A stretch of 64,000 bases of DNA from Sphingomonas sanguinis NBRC 13937 (GTDB taxonomy: Bacteria; Pseudomonadota; Alphaproteobacteria; Sphingomonadales; Sphingomonadaceae), in assembly GCF_001591005.1 (NCBI RefSeq), contig NZ_BCTY01000002.1:124001-188000 (forward strand), given 5' to 3'. The position numbers were made by a program, and so were the translations under genes. The notes below the pieces were generated by a model. The model was given only the letters and a program-made list of their open reading frames with translations. It did no database searches and had not been told where the DNA came from. Shown here piece after piece: positions 37,273 to 46,410 of the stretch (position 1 is the first letter of the stretch; the number at the start of each line of letters is the position of its first letter).

Positions 37273-37310
37273 AATGTATGTGCTTTGTTCCATGAGAACA
37301 AGATGCGAAC
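37273..37310 (-). promoter_or_regulatory. recA promoter with alphaproteobacterial LexA box
   Basis: On the minus strand GTTCGCATCTTGTTC (37310-37296) is an exact GTTC-N7-GTTC direct repeat, the LexA-binding motif established for alphaproteobacteria. The second GTTC is part of a -35 TTGTTC (37301-37296). A -10 TACATT (37278-37273) follows at exactly 17 bp. LexA bound here would block RNA polymerase, as expected for an SOS gene. Confidence 0.9.
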
Positions 37311-37315
37311 AAAGC

Positions 37316-38152
37316 CTATCGCAAAAAAGTCGCCAGCGCCCACCAATCGCGCGTTCGCGCCGCGTCCGCGGCCGCATCCCGCGCCGCTGCATCCTGGAAT
37401 ATGGCAAAGCAGGTCGCGCCCGAGCCCGACATGCGGCTGAACACAACGCCGGGCGACGCCTCCAGCAGTGCCAGCACCGCGTCGATCTCCGGCGCGATGG
37501 CGCGGGCGGGCGGTTCCAGATCGTTACGCCCCGCTGTCGCAGCCGCCATCACCTCGCCCTGTCCCAGCGGCCCGCGATCGTCGCCGTCCCAGCGCCCGAA
37601 GACCGCCGCCGTCGACACGCCGACGCCAGGATTGACCAGCAGTACGGGCCGCTCGCCCAGCGGCTCCAGCGGCTGCAGCGCATCCCCCTTGCTCTCGCCG
37701 CGCGCGGTCCGGCCCAGCAGGCAGGCGGGTACGTCCGCGCCCAGTTCTCCGGCAATCCCAAAGAGATCGACATGATCAGGCACGATGCCATGAAGCCGTG
37801 CCAGCGCCCGCAGCGTGGCCGCCGCATCGGCCGAGCCGCCGCCGATCCCCGATGCGACCGGCAAATGCTTGTCGAGCGTGATGGCATAATGATCCGCCAC
37901 CGCGAACCGCGCCTGGAACGCCCGCACCGCCCGCATGACGAGATTATCGTCCTGCGACTCACCCGCCAGCACCCCGGCGAACGGCCCGGTCAGGGTCAGC
38001 GTAGTCGCCGCCGCCCGCTCCACCGTCACCACATCACCGTCGCGGCAAAAGGCGAATAACGTCTCCAGCTCGTGATAGCCATCGGCGCGCCGACGGCGGA
38101 CATGGAGCGCCAGGTTGATCTTGGCAGGGGCGGTCTCGACGATAGCAGTCAT
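37316..38152 (-). CDS. ispE: 4-diphosphocytidyl-2-C-methyl-D-erythritol kinase
   Basis: This 278-residue GHMP kinase phosphorylates CDP-methylerythritol in the non-mevalonate isoprenoid pathway. The N-terminal PAKINLALHV, the glycine-rich ATP loop LPVASGIGGGSADAAATLRAL and the C-terminal MSGSGATCFAIF are all present. ATG at 38152 is used (MTAIVETAPAKINLAL), which is the family N-terminus; an ATG four codons upstream is possible. It follows the TPR gene by 42 bp on the same strand. Its end lies only 5 bp beyond the recA LexA box. Confidence 0.95.
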   Translation of the reverse strand: MTAIVETAPAKINLALHVRRRRADGYHELETLFAFCRDGDVVTVERAAATTLTLTGPFAGVLAGESQDDNLVMRAVRAFQARFAVADHYAITLDKHLPVASGIGGGSADAAATLRALARLHGIVPDHVDLFGIAGELGADVPACLLGRTARGESKGDALQPLEPLGERPVLLVNPGVGVSTAAVFGRWDGDDRGPLGQGEVMAAATAGRNDLEPPARAIAPEIDAVLALLEASPGVVFSRMSGSGATCFAIFQDAAARDAAADAARTRDWWALATFLR

Positions 38153-38194
38153 ACGCCGCCCCATGCGGTGCACGGGACGGCGCGGCAAGAGCGA

Positions 38195-39745
38195 TCAGCC
38201 TGCCAGCTTCGCCGCGATTTTGGCCTGCGCATCCGCCTCCGCGGTCAGCGCCGCCGCACGCCAGGCGTAACGCGCCTCGTAATGCCGTCCCAGCGCCCAG
38301 TAGATGTCGCCGAGATGGTCGTTGATCTCGCTATTGGCGGGCTCGGCCATGGCGGCGCGCTCGACCAGCGGGAGCGCCCGCTTGGTCTGCCCCGCCCGAA
38401 AATAGCCCCAGCCGAGCGAATCGGTGATCGAGGCATTGTCGGGGTCCAGCTTGCTCGCCTTTTCGAGCAGCGCCAGCGAGGCGGGCACGTCCTTGCCCCG
38501 CTCGATCCGGGCATAACCCAGATAGTTGAGTGCCAACGGCTCGTCGGGGCCCAGCTGCACCGCCTTGGCGAGCGCGGCATCCGCTTCGTCGACGCGACCC
38601 GCCTGATCCAGCGCACCGCCATATTGCAGCCATGCCGCCCAGGGGATGGGCGGATCGGCGCGGGTGACACGCTCATACCAGATGGCGGCCTCTGCCGGCT
38701 GCTTGGCGGCGATCAGCTGGTCGCCATAAACCTGCCAATCGTCGACCATGGCCTGTTTGGCCGTAGCCAGCCCCCTGGCGAGCATCAGCGCCTCGCCATC
38801 CCGGCCCGCCGCGCCCAGCAGGCCGATGCGCACGATAGCGGCCCGGTGCGCGAAGGCGCCGCGCGGGGCAACGCCCTCGAGGGCAGAGATCGCGGCATCC
38901 CAGGCTTCATCCTTCGACAGCGCCTCAGCCATCAACAGCCGGGCACGGTCATTCTCGGGATCGGCGATCAGCGCGGTGCGCGCGAGCGCGATGACCAGCG
39001 GGCGTGGCCCTTCCCCCACCAGTTCGGCCGCGACACGGGCGAGCAGCCGCGAGACCCCGAAACCGAGATCAGGCTTCGCGCCGAGCGCGCGACGATCGGC
39101 CGAGACCAGCGGGTCGCTCAGCAACCCCTTCGCATTCGCTTCATCCCCACGCCCCGCCATCACCTGCGCAGCGGCGATGCGCGTATCGGCAGACGCCTCC
39201 ATCGTCTCCAGCAGGACGCGTGCGCTTTGGTCGTCCATGCGCTTGGCGGCGAGCGCCAGCAGGATGCGGTGCTCGTCGGCCAGTCGCCGCGCGACCGGCT
39301 CCTTGCCCGCGCTGTCGAGCGCCGGTTCGACCGGCTGCTTGCGATCCCACGCCGCCCAGGCGCGAAGCACGGGGGCGACGATGCGCAACGCCCCCGTATC
39401 GATCCGGGCAAGCGCGGCATCATAGCTCGCCCGGTCCCCCTTGCGCGCGGCGATGGCCAGGTCGAGCAGCGCGACATCGATGGGGGCGACCTTCTCCGCC
39501 TCCATCACCCTCGCCGCCCGTAACGCCAGCGCCTGGTCGCCGCTGATCATCGCCTCGCGGTAAGCCCGCACGGCCACCGCCGGATCGTCGGGCCAGCCGC
39601 TCAGCGCGATCGCATAATCCCCGCTCGCTTCGGCCGACCGCCCCTCCGACGCCGCGACCCGCGCGGCGAGATAGGAGGACAAGGGCGAACGGCCGGGACC
39701 GACCGCTGCCCAGGATGCGGTGGGCCAGCACGCCGCGACCAGCAC
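38195..39745 (-). CDS. TPR-repeat protein, probably exported; start unclear
   Basis: This protein of at least 516 residues has TPR-like repeats throughout. The C-terminal half is the most regular (PIPWAAWLQYGGALDQAGRVDEADAAL, PLALNYLGYARIERGKDVPASLALLEKA, SITDSLGWGYFRAGQTKRALPLVERA). Sphingomonad proteins like this lie next to ispE; function unknown. The first usable start is GTG 39745, giving MLVAACWPTASWAA, a hydrophobic stretch with no positive n-region. The codons just upstream in frame encode KRSFFRLLTGT, which would complete a normal signal peptide, but contain no ATG, GTG or TTG. The true start may be non-standard, or a base may be missing. It begins 31 bp after the ETF-QO stop. Confidence 0.68.
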   Translation of the reverse strand: MLVAACWPTASWAAVGPGRSPLSSYLAARVAASEGRSAEASGDYAIALSGWPDDPAVAVRAYREAMISGDQALALRAARVMEAEKVAPIDVALLDLAIAARKGDRASYDAALARIDTGALRIVAPVLRAWAAWDRKQPVEPALDSAGKEPVARRLADEHRILLALAAKRMDDQSARVLLETMEASADTRIAAAQVMAGRGDEANAKGLLSDPLVSADRRALGAKPDLGFGVSRLLARVAAELVGEGPRPLVIALARTALIADPENDRARLLMAEALSKDEAWDAAISALEGVAPRGAFAHRAAIVRIGLLGAAGRDGEALMLARGLATAKQAMVDDWQVYGDQLIAAKQPAEAAIWYERVTRADPPIPWAAWLQYGGALDQAGRVDEADAALAKAVQLGPDEPLALNYLGYARIERGKDVPASLALLEKASKLDPDNASITDSLGWGYFRAGQTKRALPLVERAAMAEPANSEINDHLGDIYWALGRHYEARYAWRAAALTAEADAQAKIAAKLAG

Positions 39746-39776
39746 GGTGCCGGTCAGCAGGCGAAAAAACGAACGC

Positions 39777-41432
39777 TTACATATTGGGATAATTGGGTCC
39801 TCCGCCGCCTTCCGGCACGACCCAGTTGATGTTCTGGGTCGGGTCCTTGATGTCGCACGTCTTGCAGTGGACGCAGTTCTGGGCGTTGATCACGAACTTC
39901 GGATCGCCCACTTCCACACCCACCACTTCATAAACACCGGCGGGACAGTAGCGTTGCGCAGGCTCGTCGAACAAGGGCAGGTTGTGCGCGATCGGCACCG
40001 ACGCGTCCTTCAGCGTCAGGTGGACCGGCTGGTCCTCCTCGTGATTGGTGTTCGACAGGAACACCGAGGACAGGCGATCGAAGGTCAGCACGCCGTCTGG
40101 CTTCGGGTAATCCGGCTTCTTCACCTGATCCTTGCGCCACAGGCTTTCGTGATCGGGCTTGTGCTTCATGGTGAAGGGCATCTTCAGCCCGAAATGCTCG
40201 GCCCACATGGTCGCGCCCGCCAAGCCGGAGCCCAGCGTGTCGCCATATTTCTTGACCAGCGGCACGACGTTGCGGACGGTCGACAGCTCCTTGTAGAGCC
40301 AGGACGCGCGGAACGCTTCCGGATAATCGGTCAGTTCATCGCCCTCGCGACCCGCCTGTACGGCGGCGAACGCCGCCTCGGCCGCCAGCATCGCCGACTT
40401 CATCGCGCCGTGCGTGCCCTTGATGCGCGGCACGTTCAGGAAACCCGCCGAACAGCCAACCAGCACGCCGCCGGGGAAGGTCAGCTTCGGGATCGCCTGG
40501 AGCCCGCCGTCATTGATCGCGCGTGCGCCGTAGGAGACGCGCTTGCCACCCTTCAGCAGCTCGGCGATGACGGGATGCGTCTTCCACTTCTGCATCTCCT
40601 GAAACGGGGAGATGTAAGGGTTGGTGTAGTTCAGCCAGGTCACGAAACCGAGCGCGACTTGCCCCCCAGCCTGGTGATAGATAAAGCCGCCGCCATTGGC
40701 GTCATGGCCCAGTGGCCAGCCCTGAGTATGGATCACCCGGCCCGGCACATGCTTGGCGGGATCGATGTCCCACAACTCCTTGATGCCGAGGCCATAGACC
40801 TGCGGCTGGCTGTCGCGTGCGAGGTCGAACTGGCGGATGATCTCCTTCGACAAATGACCGCGCACCCCCTCGGCGAAGAAGGTGTATTTGGCGTGCAGCT
40901 CCAGGCCCGGCTGGTAGTCGGGCTTGTGCGTACCGTCCCGCGCCACGCCCATGTCGCCGGTCGCGACACCCTTTACCCGGCCATCCTCGTGGAACAGGAT
41001 TTCGGCGGCGGCGAAACCGGGAAATATCTCGACGCCCAGCTCCTCGGCCTTGCCCGCCAGCCAGCGGCACAGATTGCCGAGACTTCCGGTATAGGTGCCC
41101 TTGTTGTGCATGAACGGCGGGGTCAGCGCGTGCGGCAGGTTACGCTGCTTGGTGGCGCTCAAGATCCAGTGGAGGTTCTCCGTCACCGGCACCTCGGCCA
41201 GCGGACAGCCATCCTCGCGCCAGTCGGGCAGCAGTTCGTCGAGCGCGATCGGGTCGATCACCGCGCCCGACAGGATATGTGCGCCGACCTCCGATCCCTT
41301 TTCGAGAACGCAGACGGCCAGCTCGCTGCCCTGTTCGGCGGCCAACTGCTTCAACCGGATCGCCGCCGACAGGCCCGCCGGACCTGCGCCGACGATCACC
41401 ACGTCATAGGGCATCGATTCGCGTTCGCTCAT
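39777..41432 (-). CDS. Electron-transfer flavoprotein:ubiquinone oxidoreductase
   Basis: This 551-residue enzyme passes electrons from ETF (fatty acid and amino acid oxidation) to ubiquinone at the inner membrane. The FAD-binding motif VVIVGAGPAGLSAAIRL is at residues 11-27. The quinone-binding region is near GHDANGGGFIYHQ. The C-terminal 4Fe-4S cysteines are seen in RYCPAGVYE and NCVHCKTCDIKDPTQNINW. The end WVVPEGGGGPNYPNM is typical. Length is normal. The C-terminal region overlaps the upstream codons of the TPR gene frame. Confidence 0.95.
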   Translation of the reverse strand: MSERESMPYDVVIVGAGPAGLSAAIRLKQLAAEQGSELAVCVLEKGSEVGAHILSGAVIDPIALDELLPDWREDGCPLAEVPVTENLHWILSATKQRNLPHALTPPFMHNKGTYTGSLGNLCRWLAGKAEELGVEIFPGFAAAEILFHEDGRVKGVATGDMGVARDGTHKPDYQPGLELHAKYTFFAEGVRGHLSKEIIRQFDLARDSQPQVYGLGIKELWDIDPAKHVPGRVIHTQGWPLGHDANGGGFIYHQAGGQVALGFVTWLNYTNPYISPFQEMQKWKTHPVIAELLKGGKRVSYGARAINDGGLQAIPKLTFPGGVLVGCSAGFLNVPRIKGTHGAMKSAMLAAEAAFAAVQAGREGDELTDYPEAFRASWLYKELSTVRNVVPLVKKYGDTLGSGLAGATMWAEHFGLKMPFTMKHKPDHESLWRKDQVKKPDYPKPDGVLTFDRLSSVFLSNTNHEEDQPVHLTLKDASVPIAHNLPLFDEPAQRYCPAGVYEVVGVEVGDPKFVINAQNCVHCKTCDIKDPTQNINWVVPEGGGGPNYPNM

Positions 41433-41559
41433 GGCATCCTCGCATTTGACCGCGCCGCTGTCGCACGCCCCCTTGAAGCGGGTTCGTCCGGGCGCGGACG
41501 GAAAACATCTTGTCCCGACTGTCGATCCGACAGATTGACGCGAACGTCAACCTTGCAGC

Positions 41560-42339
41560 ATGGACCGATGCCATATGGGGGCTATTCCGACGTTCGATAC
41601 CGCGCCGCTGGACGGTGCACTGGCCGCCAGCATACTCGACTGGTGGCATGATGCGGGCGTCGACCTGCTGGTCGAGGACGAAGCGCGCGACTGGGCCGCC
41701 GCCGAACCGGCCCGTGTCGCCGTTTTCGCGCCCGCCGCCAGCCCCGCGCCCGCTGTACCGGCGGTCGCCTTGGCATCCGTCGCGCAATTGCCCGACACGC
41801 TGGAGGCGTTCCTGACGTGGCGCCTGTCCGACGCCGCGCCGGAAGCGAATTGGGACGGCATTTCGCTGACCGCGACAGGCCCGGCCGATGCGGCGCTGAT
41901 GGTGCTGGTCGATTGCCCCGACCGCGACGATGGCGATGCAGGGCACATCCTGTCGGGCGCGCCGGGTCGGTTGTTCGACCGGATGCTCGCTGCGATCGGG
42001 CAGTCGCGCGAGACGGTGCACATCGCCTCGGTCTGTACCCGCCGGCCGTTGGCGGGACGCACGCCCGCCGATCTGGAGACCCGGCTGGCGGAGATCACGC
42101 GGCATCATGTCGGGCTGGTCGCCCCGCGCGCGCTGCTGTTGCTCGGCAATGCGGCGAGCCGTGCCGTGCTCGGGACCGAACTCACCAGTGCGCGCGGACA
42201 TTCACACGCTGTTGACCATAAAAGCGGCATGTCTCGTGCTGTCGCCAGTTTCCATCCGCGCTTTCTGATCGAAAAGCCGATGGCGAAGGCGGAAAGCTGG
42301 AAAGATTTGCAAAGGGTCATGGGGGAATTGAACGCATGA
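41560..42339 (+). CDS. Uracil-DNA-glycosylase-like protein, divergent
   Basis: This 259-residue protein resembles the UDG superfamily C-terminal domain: LMVLVDCPDRDDGDAG followed by LSGAPGRLFDRMLAAIG (position of the substrate-binding loop), IASVCTRRP, RALLLLGNAASRAVLG and SFHPRFLIEKP (leucine-loop HP motif). The N-terminal 90 residues are Ala/Pro-rich. The four-Cys iron-sulphur set of family 4/5 enzymes is not complete: I see Cys only at 4, in DCPDRD and in VCTRRP. The catalytic GEAPGxxED motif is altered. Activity is therefore doubtful. The weak ribosome site leaves ATG 41560 or 41575 open. The stop overlaps the transglycosylase start (ATGA). Confidence 0.62.
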   Translation: MDRCHMGAIPTFDTAPLDGALAASILDWWHDAGVDLLVEDEARDWAAAEPARVAVFAPAASPAPAVPAVALASVAQLPDTLEAFLTWRLSDAAPEANWDGISLTATGPADAALMVLVDCPDRDDGDAGHILSGAPGRLFDRMLAAIGQSRETVHIASVCTRRPLAGRTPADLETRLAEITRHHVGLVAPRALLLLGNAASRAVLGTELTSARGHSHAVDHKSGMSRAVASFHPRFLIEKPMAKAESWKDLQRVMGELNA

Positions 42340-44198
42340 AGCTGAGCCGGGCGATCGCGCGAGGAGCGACCATCGGGGCTTTGCTGGCCGGGGCAAGCGC
42401 CGCCATCGCCGCCGAACCCGCCGCCACCACCGACGCCCGCAGCCCCGCCGCGATCAAGGCCCCGCCCAGCATCCCCGCCCTGCTCGATGCCGACCAGAAG
42501 GCCGGTTACGCCCGTGTCTTCGCTGCGATCCGCGACAGCCGCTGGACCGACGCGCAGCTGCAGCTCGACGCGCTGAAGCCCGGCCCCCTCCACGCCATCG
42601 CCCGCGCCGAACTCTACACCGCCAAGGGCTCGCCCAAGGTCGATGTCGAGCGGCTGGTCGCGCTCCTCAACGAAGCCCCCGAACTGCCCCAGGCCGAGCA
42701 GCTGGCCCGCCTCGCCCGCTCGCGCGGGGCGCGCGACCTGCCTCCGCTCCCGGAAGCGCATACCCTGATCTGGCAGGACGGCGCGCCCCGCCGCATTCGC
42801 GCCAAGAGCGTTCGCAGCGACCAGATCGCCGCCGAACTCGCCGCCCGGATGCAGCCCTTCGTCAAGGCGGATGACGGCCCATCGGCCCAGGCGCTGCTCG
42901 AATCGACGCAGGGCCTGTCGCCCGAGGCCCTGACCGAGTGGCAGCAAAAGGTCGCCTGGATCTATTTCCTGATGGGCGACGACGCCCATGCCCGCACGCT
43001 CGCCGCCCAGGCGGCGGAGGGCTCGGGCGACTGGGCGGTGCAGGGTCGCTGGACCGTCGCGCTGTCCGCCTGGCGTCAGAATGACTGTCAGGCCGCCGAA
43101 ACCGCTTTCGAGGGCACGGCCGCCCGCGCGACCGATGTCGATCTGCGCGCCGCCGCGCTCTACTGGGCCGCGCGCGCCGACATGGTGTGCGGCCGTCCCG
43201 ACAAGATCGAGGGCCGCCTGCGCTCCGCCTCGCAATTCCGTGAGAGCTTTTACGGCCAGCTCGCCCGCCAGGCGCTGGGGATGCGCGGTGATCGCGAGCC
43301 CAAGGGGCAGCTCGTTGCCACCGATTGGGCCGCACTGGATCGTCGTCCCAACATCCTGGTCGCCGCCGCGCTGGTCGAGATCGGTGAGACCGACTTGGCC
43401 GATCAGGTGATCCGCCAGCAGGCGCGGATCGGCCAGCCGACCGAATTCCGCAGCCTGGTGCGCCTCGCCGAATCGCTCGACCTGCCCGCTACAACCGTCT
43501 GGCTCGCCCATAATTGCCCGGCGGGCGTCACCGCCACCGCCGAGGCGCGCTATCCGACGCCCAACTGGGCCCCCGACAGCGGCTGGCGCGTCGACAAGGC
43601 GCTGGTCTATGCCCATACGCTCCAGGAAAGCGGCTTTCGCAACAAGGTGGTCAGCCCGGCGGGTGCCTATGGCCTGATGCAGATCATGCCCGCCGCCGCG
43701 ACCGACTTCGCACGCGAACGCGGTGTGTCGATCGACCGCAGCGCGCTGACCAAGCCGTCGACGAACATGGATATCGGCCAGCGCCATCTGGAGCGGCTGC
43801 GCGACATGACCGGCATCACCGGCGGCCTGCTGCCCAAGGTGATCGCGGCCTATAATGCGGGGCCCAAGCCGGTGGGCGAGTGGAACAGCCTGGTCCGCGA
43901 CGGCGGCGACCCGCTCCTCTATATCGAGAGCATTCCTTATTGGGAGACGCGGGGATACGTCACCATGGTCCTGCGCAACTACTGGATGTACGAAAGCCAG
44001 ACGGGCAAGACCAAGTCGCCGAGCCGCGCCGCGCTGGCGCAAGGCATGTGGCCGCGCTTCCCCGGCCTGCCGGGCGCCACCGCCATCCGCCTGCAACGCC
44101 CGAACGTCGCACAGGCCAGCGTAGCCCCGCGCACGACCATCGCGCTGAACGCGACCGTCAGCCCGCAGTCGAATACCACGGTGCCGCAGGCGAACTGA
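42336..44198 (+). CDS. Soluble lytic transglycosylase (Slt-type)
   Basis: This 620-residue periplasmic enzyme has a signal peptide (MKLSRAIARGATIGALLAGA to IAAEP). A long alpha-helical superhelix region precedes the C-terminal SLT domain. The catalytic Glu is E431 in AHTLQESGFRNKVVS, followed by PAGAYGLMQIMPAAA and the AYNAGPKPVGEW motif. It cleaves peptidoglycan to 1,6-anhydromuramoyl products. The ATG overlaps the stop of the UDG-like gene, so both are co-translated. Length matches Slt70-type proteins. Confidence 0.9.
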   Translation: MKLSRAIARGATIGALLAGASAAIAAEPAATTDARSPAAIKAPPSIPALLDADQKAGYARVFAAIRDSRWTDAQLQLDALKPGPLHAIARAELYTAKGSPKVDVERLVALLNEAPELPQAEQLARLARSRGARDLPPLPEAHTLIWQDGAPRRIRAKSVRSDQIAAELAARMQPFVKADDGPSAQALLESTQGLSPEALTEWQQKVAWIYFLMGDDAHARTLAAQAAEGSGDWAVQGRWTVALSAWRQNDCQAAETAFEGTAARATDVDLRAAALYWAARADMVCGRPDKIEGRLRSASQFRESFYGQLARQALGMRGDREPKGQLVATDWAALDRRPNILVAAALVEIGETDLADQVIRQQARIGQPTEFRSLVRLAESLDLPATTVWLAHNCPAGVTATAEARYPTPNWAPDSGWRVDKALVYAHTLQESGFRNKVVSPAGAYGLMQIMPAAATDFARERGVSIDRSALTKPSTNMDIGQRHLERLRDMTGITGGLLPKVIAAYNAGPKPVGEWNSLVRDGGDPLLYIESIPYWETRGYVTMVLRNYWMYESQTGKTKSPSRAALAQGMWPRFPGLPGATAIRLQRPNVAQASVAPRTTIALNATVSPQSNTTVPQAN

Positions 44199-44363
44199 CG
44201 GAGATTGCGGGGTTGAAGGACGCTTGGAGCGCCGGGCGGCTTTCGGGCGGAATGATCGCGACCCGATGGTCCTCCGGCCTTGGACCGCGCCCGATCTGAC
44301 TTGGGGACTTGATCGACGCCTCGTCCCAGCGCACCCAAAATGGTTTCGAGACGTTCCGACCCC

Positions 44364-44891
44364 ATGCCCATCGACACGACCCGCACCTTCTTCCCGGTCC
44401 GCATCGCAGTGCTGACCGTATCTGACACCCGCTCGCTGGCGGAGGATCGCTCGGGCGATACGCTGGTCACGTTGCTGACCGAGGCCGGGCACGAGCTTGC
44501 CGAGCGCACCATCCTGCGTGACGACGCCGATCATATCGTGGCGCAACTGCATCGCTGGATCGATGACGCCAGCATAGACTGTATCCTGACGACCGGCGGC
44601 ACCGGCGTGACGGGGCGCGACGTCACCCCCGAAGCGGTCGAGCGGGTCGCGACCAAGATGATCCCCGGCTTCGGCGAGCTGTTCCGCTGGCTGAGCTTCC
44701 AGACGATCGGCACCTCGACCATCCAGTCGCGCGCCTGCGCCTGCGTCGCGCGCGGCACCTATATCTTCGCGCTTCCCGGCTCGACCGGCGCGGTCAAGGA
44801 CGCGTGGAACGGCATTTTGCGCGACCAGCTCGACAGCCGTCACCGCCCCTGCAACTTCGTCGAGCTGATGCCGCGCCTGCTGGAACGCTGA
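44364..44891 (+). CDS. moaB: Molybdenum cofactor biosynthesis protein B
   Basis: This 175-residue protein has the MoCF-biosynthesis fold: [41 protein letters not shown] and [18 protein letters not shown]. The family makes or handles adenylylated molybdopterin. ATG at 44364 is used; the ribosome site is poor and the frame is open eight codons earlier. The 165-bp gap before it holds no recognised feature. Its TGA is followed directly by the reverse stop of the VOC gene (TGATCA), so the convergent genes meet with no gap. Confidence 0.93.
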   Translation: MPIDTTRTFFPVRIAVLTVSDTRSLAEDRSGDTLVTLLTEAGHELAERTILRDDADHIVAQLHRWIDDASIDCILTTGGTGVTGRDVTPEAVERVATKMIPGFGELFRWLSFQTIGTSTIQSRACACVARGTYIFALPGSTGAVKDAWNGILRDQLDSRHRPCNFVELMPRLLER

Positions 44892-45224
44892 TCAGTCGGG
44901 CTGCATCGCCGCGATCTCATGCCCGTCGACATCGCGAAAATGAAAGCGCCGCCCGCCGGGAAAGGCGAAGATCGGCACCGCGATCGTCCCGCCCGCCGCT
45001 TCGACCGCCGCCAGTGTGGCCTCCAGATCGGCGACCCGGATTGCCGGTAGCGGCGCCTTGACCTTATCCGGCGCGGCGTCGAGGCCCAGATCGGTATCCC
45101 CGCTCATCGTAGCGGCATAATCGGGCCCGAAGTCGGTGAAGGTCCAACCGAACGCCGCCGCATAAAAACGCTTGGCCTCCGCCCGATCAGCAACCGGCAA
45201 TTCCAGATAGTCGAAGCGCGCCAT
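44892..45224 (-). CDS. VOC-superfamily (glyoxalase/bleomycin-resistance-like) protein
   Basis: This 110-residue protein has the two beta-alpha-beta-beta-beta units of the VOC fold: FDYLELPVADRAEAKRFYAA followed by FGWTFTDFGPDY, then a second half ending FHFRDVDGHEIAAMQ. It may bind a metal or small ligand; function unknown. ATG at 45224 follows GAAGG; GTG at 45230 is an alternative. It is divergent from the radical SAM gene. Confidence 0.82.
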   Translation of the reverse strand: MARFDYLELPVADRAEAKRFYAAAFGWTFTDFGPDYAATMSGDTDLGLDAAPDKVKAPLPAIRVADLEATLAAVEAAGGTIAVPIFAFPGGRRFHFRDVDGHEIAAMQPD

Positions 45225-45294
45225 ATCCACCTTCCGTTCTTGATATGTTCGCTACGCTCCCATATTATCGACCCATGGGCAAGACGCTTCGATC

Positions 45295-46362
45295 ATGGTG
45301 AAGCCCGCAGGACGCGGCGCAACCGGGAACGCAACCAGCAAACGCTTCGCGCTGCCGGACCGCGAGGCGGACGGCGACTGGCTCGACACGCAGGGGCTGG
45401 TCGACGGCGCACCGCCGCCGCTCCGCACCAGCGTGACCATGCTCAAGCCCCGCACGATCCTGACCCGCAACAGCTCACCCGATGTGCCATTCAGCCAGTC
45501 GATCAACGCCTATGCGGGCTGCGAGCATGGCTGCATCTACTGTTTCGCGCGGCCGACCCATGCCTATCATGATCTGTCGCCAGGGCTGGATTTCGAGAGC
45601 CGCTTATTCGCCAAGCCCGACGCCGCCCAACTGCTGCGTGCGGAACTGAGCAAGCCAAGTTACCGGGTCGCGCCGATCGCGCTGGGGACCAACACCGATC
45701 CCTATCAGCCGATCGAGGGAGAGTGGCGGATCACGCGGGCGATCCTGGACGTGTTGGCCGAGACGAACCATCCGGTCGCGATCACCACCAAGTCGCACCG
45801 AGTGGTGCGCGATATCGATATTCTCGCGCCGATGGCCGCCAAGGGTCTCGCCATGGTCTGCGTTTCAGTGACCTCGCTCGACGCGAAGGTCGCCCGCACG
45901 GTCGAGCCGCGCGCGCCGACGCCGGAGCGGCGGCTGGCGGCGGTGACGAAACTGGCCGAGGCGGGCATCCCCACCTATGTCTCGATCGCGCCCGTCATTC
46001 CGGCGATCACGGACCATGAGATCGAGCATCTGGTCGAGCGGGCCGCACGGGCTGGGGCCCGTCATGCCTTTTTCATCCCCGTTCGCCTGCCGCATGAGGT
46101 CGCGCCGCTGTTCCGCGCGTGGCTGTCGGAGCATTTTCCCGATCGGGCGGGCAAGGTGATGGCGGTCATCCAGTCCTTGCGCGGCGGGCGAGACAATGAT
46201 CCCGATTTCTTCACCCGGATGAAGGGGCAAGGGCCTTGGGCCGAGTTGCTCCGTGTCCGCTTTCACCGGGCGTGTCGACTGCACGGCCTCAACCGCGACC
46301 GGCCGCTGCTCGACACCAGCCAGTTCCGTCCGCCCAGCGGCGCGCAGGGTGAGTTGTTCTGA
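45295..46362 (+). CDS. SplB-like radical SAM protein (PA0069 family)
   Basis: This 355-residue protein has the radical SAM cluster motif C76-x3-C80-x2-C83 (AGCEHGCIYCFARPTH). Other signatures are LGTNTDPYQPIE and a DHEIEHLVERAARAGA region in the barrel. It belongs with the proteins annotated as PA0069-family radical SAM, related to spore photoproduct lyase. The reaction in non-spore-formers is unknown. ATG at 45295 is used. It is followed by a 44-codon small gene 48 bp downstream. Confidence 0.87.
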   Translation: MVKPAGRGATGNATSKRFALPDREADGDWLDTQGLVDGAPPPLRTSVTMLKPRTILTRNSSPDVPFSQSINAYAGCEHGCIYCFARPTHAYHDLSPGLDFESRLFAKPDAAQLLRAELSKPSYRVAPIALGTNTDPYQPIEGEWRITRAILDVLAETNHPVAITTKSHRVVRDIDILAPMAAKGLAMVCVSVTSLDAKVARTVEPRAPTPERRLAAVTKLAEAGIPTYVSIAPVIPAITDHEIEHLVERAARAGARHAFFIPVRLPHEVAPLFRAWLSEHFPDRAGKVMAVIQSLRGGRDNDPDFFTRMKGQGPWAELLRVRFHRACRLHGLNRDRPLLDTSQFRPPSGAQGELF

Positions 46363-46410
46363 GGATCGCGAGCCAGTGTCGATGCGTTGGGCCGGGGAAG
46401 GAGAGACGCG

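Noticed and set aside
41560-41600. The UDG-like gene as part of a phage or defence module
   Set aside because: Neighbours are housekeeping genes and there is no integrase, nuclease or att site.
42105-44843. 912-codon minus-strand ORF opposite slt and moaB
   Set aside because: It spans three well-supported plus-strand genes and has shadow-type composition.
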